In this document: piece by piece, positions 47,830-61,000 of the stretch
Layout of the letters: every line of letters begins with the position of its first letter
Numbering within the stretch: position 1 is the first letter of the stretch
DNA from: Podospora bellae-mahoneyi
Lineage: Eukaryota > Ascomycota > Sordariomycetes > Sordariales > Podosporaceae
DNA length: 64,000 nt
Reading direction: 5' to 3'
NCBI RefSeq assembly: GCF_035222275.1
Contig: NC_085884.1
Location: 1,860,001-1,924,000 of the forward strand
Position numbers and translations under genes: made by a program
The notes under the pieces: generated by a model
Databases searched by the model: none
Seen by the model: only the letters and a program-made list of their open reading frames with translations
Told to the model about the DNA's origin: nothing

Positions 47830-48705
47830 CGCTTTAAAAATCCCTTTAAATGTTTAACTGTAAAGGATAAGTATCCTCGATATTTTACCGGTACTACCTT
47901 TTTTTTTACTTTTCCTTACGTTATTATAGTAAATAAATTTATTTCATTCTGATCTTTTTGTTAACGTCGTTAATGTTATTTTTTCAATCTTACTGCCTAT
48001 ATCAATAAAATATACTATTATTTTTAAGCTTCTTACGGTAATAATGTAAGAGGTATTTTTCCTATAGTTTACCCTATATATAGTTCTAATATTGTATTGT
48101 TAATTAGATACTTTTAAAGTTCTCTTAGTCGTAAATAATTACTCTCCCTTTAATCAATATTTAAACTATGATTTTATGTTATAACTACTTGAAAATTATT
48201 TTTTTCGAGGGTCCTATATTTATAATTCTGATATAATTGAACTTATCCTTTCTTCAACTATAATTTCTAAAGGTAGCGGTGGTTTATTAACTTTTTACGT
48301 CGAAAATAGTTCTTGTATTATGATTTATTTCCTTTTTTCTCTATAATATTCTAACTTAAGATATAAACCATAGCAAACCTTAAGTTCGTTTCGATACCCC
48401 TATTTATTAATATTACCGCTCAAATATGTTTTAAATGCGCTATAACCTAAATGCATCTATTTTTTCTTACCTTTTTTTTTATAGGTGCGGCCTCGCTAAT
48501 AAATATTGAGTCGTTATCCTATACCTTTACTTTACACCGATACTTTCGATAATACTTTTTGTAGTCTGTTAAAGGTTAATAGCCCCCGCGAAAGGCTGTA
48601 ATTCATTTTTAAATGGTTATGTCGTTAAAAGTATCCTCCTATTCCGGGTTAATTTTATAACGCTGAGAACCGTAAATATGGGTACGTAAAGTGTTGTGTA
48701 AAAAA
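47830..48705 (-). mobile_element. inverted gypsy internal fragment (gag end to protease)
   Basis: Reverse complement matches 33440-34200 of the complete element, for example the A/T-run stretch near 47900 and the block near 48500-48600. It abuts the LTR ending at 47826 directly. No LTR of its own is visible. Confidence 0.75.
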
Positions 48706-50059
48706 ATGATATTCGGAAGTGAGCGTCAGGCCCGCAACCTGCGTGATAGGTGCAGGGCGGGGCAAGCTCAGTGGTAGGGCCACATCTTTATCAAATCTAC
48801 ATACCTAGCTAATCCACTCCCTGCACTTCTTATATTAAAACTGCCCGATAAAAGAATACCGCACCGTCCTTGTTATATTACTTGCTAGACCTTAACACTC
48901 TTCCTAATCTACTATTCTCTTTAATTCCGCCAACCTTCTCCACATTTCTCTCAACTTTAGCCCTTCCCGCGCTCTTCCCAATATCCTCCACACTCTTTTT
49001 AACATTCCTACGGGGATATCCCTTCTTATATACTTAAATAGCAGGATACTTTAATAAAATACGGTTATTACGGTTAACTCAATCGGGGCCCTTAAGGATA
49101 TCGGAGTTAATCACTTGTCGTATATCATTATAGCGTCAAATATTAATTCTTATAGTAAGTTTTTTTTTATATTTTCCAATACTATTCAATTAGCCTCTAT
49201 AAATTCGCTAGGTCGTAGCTTAGTATTTATTAATTAACATAATTACTACATTCCTTGAATTTAAAAAACTATTTTATATTACCGATTCTTATTTTCAATA
49301 CTTAATAATCTTTTTGACTTTATAATTATTACCTTTATTCCTAAAGCTATTGGATTAATCATCTTCAATTAGTTTCAAAGGGGGGTTAATATAGTTAAAA
49401 TGATTATCGTTATTAAAAGTGAATACTAAATATATTATTCATATTACTAGCTAAACTTTTATACTTTCCGGTAAGTCAGATTTATTGACTAGTAAACTTG
49501 ATTTTTTTAAATCTCGACGGGTTTAATTCGCTATTAAAACTATCTGCGCGTTAACATACTAAACAAATAATCACTGTAATAGAGCCGTATATATGCTCTG
49601 TTTTTAGTATTAAATTTTATCTACCGGTAGTAACTATTATAGTGGTACTTCGCTTTTACTTTCGCGAAATTTATTACGAACCGTAACGTTAGCTTTAATA
49701 TATCTTTTAACTATCAAAATACCAACTAGATCTCTAGTTGTAAAAGTAAATACTATTAGTAGTTTTATTTGCCTAAACCTATATAATACTTTATAAGGTA
49801 CAGTTTAAATAACTATTAAATAAGTGTTGTTTAATTCTTACTATAAATTGCTGATTATTAATTTAAAAGTAATAAGCGGTGGTTTTTGATAAATATATTT
49901 CCCAATCTTTCTAAGTACCTTACTATATTTCTATGGGAATTTATATATTTATTTATACTATGTAAACTACTAATATAGATATAACGTTCTAATCTTTCCT
50001 GGACTATATTATCCAGAAACACCTCGATAAGACAATGATATATTATGTCCATCACGTAC
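48706..50059. other. GC-richer island followed by degenerate, probably inverted retroelement DNA
   Basis: 48715-49010 retains GC-rich, pyrimidine-rich sequence and a tRNA D-arm-like stretch (GCTCAGTGGTAGGGC). From 49020 to 50059 the sequence is AT-rich with no readable product on either strand; its T-rich bias suggests inverted element DNA. The 65-codon minus frame at 49858-50055 is chance. Confidence 0.5.
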
Positions 50060-52600
50060 TTGTTTACTTATATATATTAGAGGAGTCTAAACGGTCCGTA
50101 TGAAAGATACTCGATATGCTATATAGAGCCGGACTTCCAACGAAAAAAACCAAGCTTAACGTTTAGAGAATGATACATTCATGATACTGAATATCACTAA
50201 GATTTACATGGAATTTACGAAAATTATAATATTTAAAGATTAATTTTATACTGCAAAATTCCATCCATATCAAAATTCATTTAAAACTTTCAACTTTTAT
50301 CTGATATATCCTCGGAGGTACATAAATACTTTATGTTTATTTAACTCTCTAAATTGAAAATAATAAAGTTCCGGTAAAGTAAAAGGAGAAGTAGGCGTTC
50401 ACAGAACTTAAAAAAAAGCAACCTTAACAAACTTACATTTGAATTAAAGTAACCATATTAGATTATATTATCGGAAGATCATTAAAAGAACAATATAAAA
50501 ATAAAAAATCATATTGAATGGTTTACTTTTAGAAAGTTTAAGAAAAGTTTATTAAAAATACTTACTTTATAATAAAAAGTTAATTATTATTTTCGAGGCA
50601 TGTAGAAAATAAGATCCATATTTTAATAAAATTAAATACAAAACATAGATTTATATCAATTATGAAAACTTATGGAATTTTTGAATAATTGAGATCATTA
50701 TCCTTAAATTAAATAATTAATGTTGTTTCTTAAAGTTTAATTTCTATATAAATAAATGAAAAAAATTGGAAAAGCTACACTTGACCGGCAAATTGGATAC
50801 TATCAACATGTATCGAAAATACTATTACTATTATTCGAGGAAACGGTGAAGGGTACTTTTCAATATGTACTTTGGCCGTAAGTGAAGTATTACGCTATAT
50901 AAAATATATAGATTACTTTTAAATAATATAAATAAAAAACAGAATATATAAAAAAATAGAAGTTATGAAATATAAACTCTGTGGATTCTTAAGGTTATCA
51001 TTAATGATCGAATAAAATAGAGTTTAAGAATTATAAAAAAACTCTATTATTAAAGTACTATAGTTTAAAAATACAATAATCAATGTTAAATATAATGATA
51101 TAATAATACCAACCAATAACTTCATTACATAAATATACTTCTTACTCATGAAGACCTAAATAGTAAGAAGACGATGGCATGTAGTATATATATAACCAAA
51201 AAAAGTATATTGTAAACCGCAATATTAAATTTATATTCAACTTTTAAAAAGCGTTAGTAAAATGTTAAAGCTAAAAGTAAAATATTATTTGCTTATTACC
51301 CTTTAACGGACGTATAAGCAGAATGGCTTAACACAGTTATAAAGTAGTATTTACGGAACTATATGAGTTTTAAGTGAATAATGAGGTCAATTAGTTAGTT
51401 ATCATGAAATTGATATATAAAATATTCTGAATAGTAATAATAAAAGTTATATTTGTTTCGTAAATTATAAATACGAGATAAACCTATATGAAATACCTAA
51501 TATGGAGGTGTCTGAAGCTACAGCTAAGGCAAGTAAATTATATGTATTGTATAACAAGTTTAAGGAAAAAGAAATGTTTACAAAAGAACAGAAATACAAA
51601 TATTACAATTTTAAAAGGTTCGAAACACTTTACTTTAAAAAAGGAACTATAGTTCTTTTTCTTCGTACATTTTATATACTAAATGATTAAGTAAGAACTT
51701 CAATTATGAGAAAATTAGATTATTTGATTCAAAAGAAAATACGAGAAAAAACACATAAATTCAAATAGCTTGATATACTATGTTTACGGTAATATATTTG
51801 TTGACTTTGTTTTTAAAATCTATATTTTTTTAATAAATAAAGTTACTATCTAGAAGATAATAAATGATAGAGAAAATATAAAGTAAACATGATATTGAAT
51901 TCTATAGTAGAAAAATAAAATCAGAGTACTCTATATAATAGTTAAAATACAAATGAAAACATGATTTATGAAATTTAGTTGATTACATTTATTATTTTAA
52001 AGATAAACGAGTTTTATTATGATACCGCATTGTTTAAAAAAGAACAACCTCTATCAGGATTTAAGGAAAGGTTAGAAAGCTAGTCGGAGCTCAGCAAGGG
52101 ATATAGAAAGGAAAAATTGAAGGGGTTAATAGTCACGGAGGTATTTATTTTCGGAGGACTTAATAGGGTAATAAATTAGGGGGATGACTCTCGTCCTTCT
52201 CTTTAAGAAGCCTGGACTTATGATAAAAGGTAGCACGAGCTCGAGCCTCAAAAAAGTATAATTATACTTCGAAACGGAGAGATTCATGGAAATAACCAAT
52301 TTTTAAAGTCTAAAGTTTCCTTTTTCTTAATAAAAGGATAAACTATAAAAATAAAAGGAAGAAACGAAAAGGCTTAATGAAACAAACTACGATCCATAGT
52401 ATAGATATTGTAATAGTTCAGGGGTATCTTGGTATATGGTAAGTAACAGTCGTATGAAAAAGGTATGTATTAAAGGTTGTTCTTTCAATAATATAATATT
52501 TAAGTACTATGAAAAATTGGACTTTAAAAAGTTACCACCATTCAAAAAAGCTAGGGTATTTTATAATTTTACCTATATTATGTTAAGAGATGTTGAGGGC
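50060..52600 (+). mobile_element. degenerate 3' half of another gypsy copy
   Basis: Plus-strand fragments follow the order seen in the complete element: end of RT (about 50080-50180), RNase H (about 50430-50700), integrase (about 51090-51690) and 3' leader (about 52130-52400). A 62-codon frame at 51502-51690 reads YNFKRFETLYFKKGTIVLFL, the integrase C-terminal region, open by chance. This copy shows the uninterrupted site where the 43386 copy inserted in its neighbour. Confidence 0.7.
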
Positions 52601-55600
52601 TAAAAAGTAAAAAAGTTAAATTATTTAATAAAGCGCCTAAATGCTCTGATCCTACCTTAATTAGACACTGATAAATTTAGGCTTTGGAAAAAACTAAGTT
52701 AAGCATTTGTAAACAGTAAATGTTATTAAAAGAACTTTAAGTTACAATAATAAAGTATTCAAACTAGAAAAAAGGGCTGGAGCTAAATTAACAAAGGTGG
52801 AAGTATTTACAGAAGCGTATAGTAACCGTAGTACTTTAATAGTTAAAATGGAATGTCAACTGGTGTAAAGCTAAAATATACTACATGAATTTCTAAATCA
52901 ATAGGGCTATGATTGCTAGTAAAATTAACGTTTTGTATTTTCCAAGGTGTTAATTAAGTTTTTCAGTCTTTATTATATTTTATTGAGCTGTAAAATTACG
53001 ATCAGGTGTACCAATGTATATATGAAAGATCTACACTTTTTCCATTATTTGGTAACATTAAGCTTAAGAAAAATGATATTCAAGAATATACTTAAACAAC
53101 ATATGTTCTTAGAATGATTTAATTTTATCATATTAATTTTTTAAAAAGAACTTGAATATAAAAACATCAATAAAACTAGTAGATTTAGAAGTTTTAGTAT
53201 TTTTAATAATTGAGATTGTTGTTATAGATAATGGGTATTACTATACATACCGTCACTTAAACAGATTCAAACATTCCGCTTATTATTTCATAACTTTCAT
53301 AATATTTAAAACTGTAGAGTAAATTTTATCAAGAAGCTTTGAAAAAAAAAATAACTAGTTATAGTTTAAGTAATAAGACGAAACTGATAGAATGTACTAG
53401 CATCACCAAGGAAGTATCTTATTACTCTGAAGTTAATTAATAATTCAAACTTCTCTAATTAAAAACTTACAATTCAAGACATGAAGATATTTATTATATT
53501 TTTATTATTTTAAAAGTTAAATGTATCAACATAACGAAGAGTTTGAAAATACCAATATTGATTAAGTGTTTCTTTTGAAAGGAAATAGTAAAGTTTATAA
53601 GAACGTTAATTGTTTCGTTATGTAGTGTCTAAAACATTATAATTATAATATGTAATAGTAAATACTATACTCATAGCATACAGTAATAAGTAATCATATT
53701 AAATAATTCATATATCTATGCATTCAACTAAAAGAAGTAAATATAATTCATTCAAGTTATAACTACCATTTTCAGTTATAAAATTTTTTTTATTAAACAC
53801 TTTATGAAATATTAATTAATCAATCAATACCCCTTTTTTCTTTTTAAAAAAAACGTACCGGGGTCATGTTACACATGGAAATACTGGCCTTACCCACTAT
53901 TAAAGTAATCCTGAACGGCAGCATTTCAAAAAACTATAGGGCTGAATAGAAAAGCTATTTTTCGTTTTTGTAAATAACTAAATAATATAATACTTTTTGG
54001 AATTGATATCAATAAATATAATACTCATAGAATACTTTTCTCTCTTAAATAGTAAAACAAACTTGTGAGTTTCTGTAGGTTTAAGTGTCAGTATGTTGGA
54101 TACTCTACAGTACTAAACATTATATTTACTATCAGTATACTTTAAAGTGAAATACCAATATGATTAAAAACCATTCCAATTTAACATTTTAAATGTCCAT
54201 CTTTTATGAACTTTGAGTAAATGTTCATAACTCAAGTACATTTTAATTTCTCACTTTTAATGGAAGTTGAATTTATAGTTGTAATATGTTCTAGTTTGAA
54301 ATTTACGATTAAATATAAAGTATATCCAAAGCGGGTTCAAAGAATTCCGAAGTTATCAAGGAATTCTTTAATATTGTTTCATATTTTGAAAAGTATACTT
54401 TCCACTAAGATTAAAGTCAAAGCTAGGAAGAAGTATATCCAATTGATGATAGAAGTAATATAAATATTTAAAGCACAGTGTATAAGTACTGTACAACGCT
54501 ATATTTCTTTACCTTCATCTTTTTAAAGAAGTATTTATTTATAGGGGCTTCTTTAGTCATGTTTAATAATATTGTTTAATATACTTTTTCCATTAATCAA
54601 CATTTTCAAGTTTTTTTCCAATTAATATTCATATACAACTAAAATATCTATTACTGGACTTGTATAATATGAAACTTCATCAATAACGCTGTCCATTAAA
54701 TTTTAAAAACTATAATAATTACAATACTATGTAAACCTTTATGTAACCCAGATTCTAGATGAGTAAACATTGAAAATATTTGTATTGTTTTATGATAAAG
54801 TATTGATAATACTATACTTAAAAGTTAGTTAGTACCTTATAATAGTAAAATAATAACATTATACTATCTGATTCAATCTATAGGGAAGATACGTTTTGAT
54901 TTTCTTAGATTTCCATAGCTATACTTCGTATTTAATATGAAGAGGTAAACAAGATTTAATTAGTGACGTAGTATTTTACTAAATAGACTTTACTGTTTAG
55001 GAATTTTCCTAATAATTACCCTTATTAAATCTTTTCTATAATTAATTTAAAACCCTTTTTCATTTAGTCATGAATAATTCCCTACATTTTACCTCTTTTA
55101 ATATATGCTTTACTATTTCATTTATTAAAAATATAGATATTCCTAGCTAAAATAATAACCATTTTACATTTATTGTAGTTTCACTTACTAATATCCATTT
55201 TACTCAGTATTTTCAGCGTAAAATTTCTTCTATACCCCCTACTTTTCACCTTTCGATAAAAATATTACTTAACAGAACTAAAAGTTAAATTTATTATTTT
55301 CCTGTAGGCAAAGAGCTCTTTATAGAGGTTAAGGTAGGTTAGGGTGAAGAAGTGCAGGGTTAGTAACAGTTTTTATACTAATTTTCCTCAAATATTTTTA
55401 TCACCTTGAAAATTTAACTAACTCTATTTTCTCCTACTAATCTTATACTATTTGGATATCAAATCTTTCCTTTTACTCTATTTGAAGGTATAACTTCTGA
55501 TGGATAAATTCAATGCACTATACTAAGTAGTGATGATAATTATTTCTCAAAGAGCTAATAAATAGGAGGAAAGCTATGAAGTATATATGCTAGTGTGGTG

Positions 55601-55951
55601 CTCGTTACTGTGCGGGTACTATACTAAATATCCTTACAACACCCCTTTTTAAAATAAAATTCGTTTTATAATAGAATTAATATTACCCTAGTTACGATAC
55701 TAACTATTATATTCACTTTTTTATCTTTCTATCAGCTGTATTATTTAGTCTTTTGGCTTTATAAATTAACGCCTTCATAGTTTTCTATCCGTATTAATCT
55801 AGCTACCAACTTAAAAGGAAAGCTATTTTAATTCTCATTTATCTTATCTTTATCATCATCTTTATTATTGTTACTGCTACTATTACTAGCTCCTTTATTA
55901 ATAGTATGCTCTTTCAATGTATTTTCATATAATAGCCTTTTAATCAATTAG
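52601..55951. other. AT-rich DNA without recognisable gene
   Basis: No LTR, coding motif or tandem array seen. CG is scarce while CA and TG are present, unlike 33000-38000. A small GC-richer patch lies at 53825-53960. The 80-codon frame at 54221-54463 has no domain and is taken as chance. Confidence 0.55.
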
Positions 55952-56305
55952 TGTCACGGTTCAGGAGAAGCGGGGACGCCAGAACCAGTGTGACTGGAGC
56001 GGGTGGACAAGTAGGGCCTAAAGGGCAGGGAATAGCGCAGGCCAGGGGATCTTGGATTTAGGAAATAAAAGATAGATCTAAATACGGAGGCTCTTAAAGC
56101 CCTAAAGCTATATATACTGAGGAATGGGTTAATATAAATAAATACGTCCGGAATGTATAATATAAGTTATAATCGTTAGTATCCAAACTATTATACTTAA
56201 AATAAGCTATTAATTATACACTATTTAACTATACCGGACCAAAATTATTTAGAAGTGCCTTTAACCAATATCCCTTTCAGAGGTTCTAGGTAGAAGTTCG
56301 TTACA
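55952..56305 (+). repeat. solo LTR of the same family, fourth U3 type
   Basis: Starts TGTCACGGTTCAGGAG and ends GTTCGTTACA, keeping the canonical TG...CA ends that the other copies show as TG...TA. The R-U5 part is RIP-altered but follows the shared order (TATATATACTGAGGAA, CCCTTTCAGAGGTTC). There is no partner LTR or matching flank within the window. Confidence 0.78.
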
Positions 56306-57767
56306 GTTAAGCTCTTCCGTTTTACACTCCTCTTTAAATTCTTTTAGTTTATATAACTCCTCGGCCTTATTTAATATATATATTATTAACTAACGTCCAT
56401 TTACATGTATAAGATGTCTATAATTCTGTATTCTTACTTTAATTGCTATATTATAAAAAATATGATATTTATTAGTAATCTCTACAGGCGCTAAATTTTA
56501 CGTAGTTCGAGAGGCTTAATTTTTCCGGCTAATGTAGTATTCTTTTTACTTATATTAGTATTACTAGGTTTAGGCCCTTATTCCACTATTAATAATTCAT
56601 GGTTTCTTTAATGTTGTATGTTTACTAATGTTTCCTTGATTACCTTTTTAAATACATTCACAAATTACTGTTCACTTCTCTATTATTACCTTGAATCCTT
56701 AGCAGACTTTTCTTTAATTTCAAAAGAAAGTTGATTAGCTCTAATTATGTTAAGATTTTACCTTGATGATATCATTATATAAAATGAATACTTATTAATA
56801 AAAAAATGATTTCATTTTATTCCTTAGTTTCATGCACGTATACATTGGTTATTTTCGTTATAGTTCTTTATGTATTCAATTATACTTAGTAATAGATCTC
56901 GAAATAATTAAGTACTAGGTATTTTTCTTAATAATGATCAATAAATAAAAAGTAAATGTATTATAATGATTGTATTCATTAATCAATATCCAGTTGGTGA
57001 TTGTTATCAAATGTTACGGTTAAGCTTTAAAAATACTATTGATGAATCATTTAGGTAACCGCTATACTAACTTTTATATTTTATTGCTTTATTTATATAC
57101 CAATTATTATTTTCTATAGATTGACGATTACATTTCATTAGGTACCCGTTAATTTACCATCATTTATAAGTATTTGTATTCCTTAGATAAGATCATCGTT
57201 TATTAAGTATATCAAAGTGTCTTTATTTTGATTTTAGCAGTATTTCTAAAGATTTATAATTATTCGTTTTATTTCATGCTATTACTACTTTTGTAGTTAT
57301 GTCGGTTAATTCTTTATTTTGTATGATATTTATTTTTTACTATGTATAATATTTAGTAACTACGTATTTTTTCAAGCGCTATATTAATACAGTCTAGAAT
57401 GTATTAAATGCTTTAGTACCTAGAACCTAGTTCCGCTTAACTATTGCTTTATTTATAATCTATATTTATATGATGATCTTATTTACTAACTTTTCAAGCT
57501 ACTCTTTCGTTATTTCAATGGTTCTTTTGTGATTTAGCTGAATATCATGATACTTTTACAAGTTTCGGTATTCTGAGATAATATCTTTCATTACTCATCT
57601 ATTCGTTTATAGTTTCACTAATAATGAGCTAGTAACGAAATATAATTCTCTATTTATAAAGGTAAACAGCTCATTTACATTGGTAAATATTGCCGTATTA
57701 GTTTCTTTATATAAATTATGTTGAAATACAGCTTCTGTTTGTAGATTTTACACACTATCTGAGCCCT
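56306..57767. other. AT-rich DNA, probably old retroelement remains
   Basis: No readable gene. Mostly T-rich on this strand, as expected for inverted element DNA, but I could not align it securely to the copies at left. Confidence 0.45.
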
Positions 57768-58060
57768 GTATAATACCCGGCCTTGGAGGCAATATGATGG
57801 CTTGGGTCAGCAGTGCTCAGGGACCACGGTTGCTAGAGCAGAACTTGGCCTCCTGAAGCAACCCGAAATCCCGGAATGCCGAGCACTAAGGCTAGTGCCC
57901 TGCAACAGTTAAACAGTAGTGCAACGTAGCCTGTAACGTGGCCTGTAACCTTATTTTAATCAGCGCACTTAGCGGCGTTCGGGCCCGGAAACGGAGTTAG
58001 CCTCGGGGAGCGAGTGGAGGACCGACGGCCTTTAGGATCTCTGCTTTACATCCTGTTCAC
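57768..58060. other. GC-normal island in the AT-rich block
   Basis: About 290 bp with ordinary base composition and abundant CA/TG (for example GGCAATATGATGGCTTGGGT). It starts near TGTATAATACC and ends near CTTTACA, so a solo LTR of another family is possible, but the flanks show no target duplication and no coding frame is evident. Confidence 0.55.
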
Positions 58061-61000
58061 TGAGATATTTCTTAGCCTACAAGTTCATTTAATAGATTGG
58101 TTTACTACACTTATCAGTGCTTTACAACCCTATATTATAGTAATTACCCTATATATATTATAGGGCGCCGTCCCTATATTCTATCTTCCTTCGGTACCTC
58201 GGCGATTATGGAATACTACAGTTAAAGTTTTCTTCACCTTTAGTATACTACGCCAATGATTATTCGAGCCTACATTCTACAGACCTTAATAGTAATTATT
58301 TTAAAAGGTTATAAGCCCGGACTTTTATTACTTAGGTGAGTTTCTTTATTCTATAGCGTTCATAACAGCCTATATTCTATAAGCTCTATTTTTATAAACT
58401 ACTAAAGACCTAAAAAAAGAAAAAGCAGCGATTTAGTACTCTTTCCAATAGTATTTTTTCCTCTCTAAACCTTCCATTTCCATTATAAAAAACAAAGTAA
58501 TATAAAACTTCCCTTCTCTCCCTAAGTCTCCTGGAACTACTTTTATTATATAATAATTATAGGCCTCCTAAAATACCCCAATAGCCTGTTTACCGGATAA
58601 TCTTAAAGTTAAATTTAATTTAATAAGTAATTAATTTAAGATTTTTAGCATTTAAATTAATTAAATCGGTTACCAAATAAATAAATTCGATACCCAAACT
58701 AACCCTATAGTTACTTTCTAAATTACTACTATAAGGCCCGAAGGACCCCCTACTTCCATTACTTTCATAATAACTTTAATTAGTAATAATTTCTTAAACT
58801 TTATAAATACTTTCTTCAATACTTTATGGTAAGCTTTCAGTGAAAAAGTTTAATAAATGAATAATTAACTTTATTAAAAATTAAAAGTTCAAAGGCCTCA
58901 AAAATAAATGCGTTTAACTTTAAAGTATTACTATTTGAATAAAACTTTCAGGTTTTTCAACTTTATCAATGAATTTAAAATTATTATTTAAGGTTCAAAC
59001 GGTACCTTAAGGCTTTCCGTTTTCTTATTACTCGGAATATCTTTAAAGTTAGCCTACCATTGATTATCGAAGCCGAATAATACTTTATAATTATTTTTGA
59101 ACGTTTATAAACTTAATATACTTTTACTTAAATTATTTTATAGAATGAACTGTATTGGGCCTATTTTGCTATTAAATTTACCAAACGAATAAAAGTTGTA
59201 AAATATAATATTACATTTAATATCTTTATAACGAAACCTTAAAAATAAATATCGAACTTTAGGCTATTAATTAGACTAATGATTATCGAAATTTATTAGA
59301 AAGATTTTTTATCATAGTATAAGTGATTGGGGGCTTTTATTCATTTATATATATATATAATTTTAATATTCTCGGTGTCGTATATTCGAATTCCTATGAG
59401 GAAGGTTTTTAGTAAAGACCCGTGATTTTATTAGTTCAGTTCTTCAAACTTTAATAACCCTTTAGTTATATATTATTTCCATTCAAATAATCAAAAATTT
59501 CAAAAATCTTACTATTTTCAATATTAATTTTGTTAAACCTAAAAATATTAAACATACCAGAAAAAGAAAACCAAATTTAAAAAAGCCTTTAACACGTTTA
59601 AAACACATAATACGGTTTAAAAAATCATCCTTTACAATAGGCTGTAATGTTAAAATTAATTTTTATAATAATAATTCTTTTAAATTTACGAATCCCTAGG
59701 CGACTCCTATAACTTTTTTCTCTCTCTATAAATATAGAACTTTACTAAACCTCCGGTTGATTTAATATCTATTCACATATCCAACTATACTAATCATAAC
59801 CTTGAAAACCCTAACTCTTTAATATTAACTTTACTATTTATACTTATAATGATAAAAGCTTTTTTATTAATTTAGCAAAAATAAAAGTTAAACTATTCAT
59901 TCTAAAAGGTAATTCTATTAAAGTGTTAATTCAAAAATAATAAAAGTATTATTTAAATTAAGTTCAAGAATTAGCAACCTTCATTTTTAACGATTAACCT
60001 TACTAATATACCTTACATTCCGTCTTTTCTATTAGATATTGTTGATGAAACCGTATAATAATAATAATAGTAAAATGATTTAAAAAGGAACACAGTACGC
60101 GATATTATGAATATTACTTACCGGTGAGTAAGTGGTGGGGGAGTTTTTAATAAGGTAATAAAAATTAATATAGAAGGCGTGTAGAAGGTTATAATGATAT
60201 TTTATATTACAGTAATAAGTGTATAAGCTTAACAGTTACGGAATGTAACATAATTGTAGATAATAATATACTTACGCCTTTTTACTAACGTCAAGTATCA
60301 GTGTTATAAACACTATTATTATTAGACTTTTCTTGATTTTTCCAATAATTATAAGTTTCAAATATTTATAATATAAAACATTATTTTTAGTATTAGTAGT
60401 GTTTCTATGATTACTATTTTAATACTTTGAAATTTGTAATGCGTTTTTGCCTTTTATTTTAAATAAATTATAGGTTTTGAATATACTTAATAATTTCTAA
60501 CTTACTACTGATCTTGAAAGCTACTTAAACATGAATTATGAGAACAACAGTATATTTATTTATCTGAATATTATTTAGTTTTAATATTTCTCAATATACT
60601 TCTGGTAAGGTCTTATCCGTCGAAAGGAAAGAAAATGATATATCTGGTATAAAGTTAAGCTTACTTTTGATATATTATATTGTTAGATGTATTACATTAC
60701 ATACATTTTTACTGATATAATTTTAAGTTGAATCGACATATTATTGATCATTTCTTATAGAAACTAATGTATAACACCTTTTAGTATTTAATAATTACTT
60801 AATATCATGATATCTTTGGTATCTAACTATTAGTATCTTCTAAGCTTTTTCTATATTTATTTTAAACTTACTGTTTTTCATGTAGTAAGCTATGGAATTT
60901 ATTCAATACTTATTATTCTGTAGTTAATATATATAATTATTCAGTTAATATTAATGGATATTCTTTGATTGATTTATTATTTGGTTTTTATATGAAATAC

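Noticed and set aside
49858-50055. 65-codon frame in AT-rich DNA
   Set aside because: Ile/Tyr/Asn-rich chance frame; no match to any element protein.
54221-54463. 80-codon frame in AT-rich DNA
   Set aside because: No motif, no neighbouring exons and composition like the surrounding degraded DNA.
55320-55365. GGTTAGGGT resembling a telomere repeat
   Set aside because: A single occurrence with no tandem array; not telomeric.
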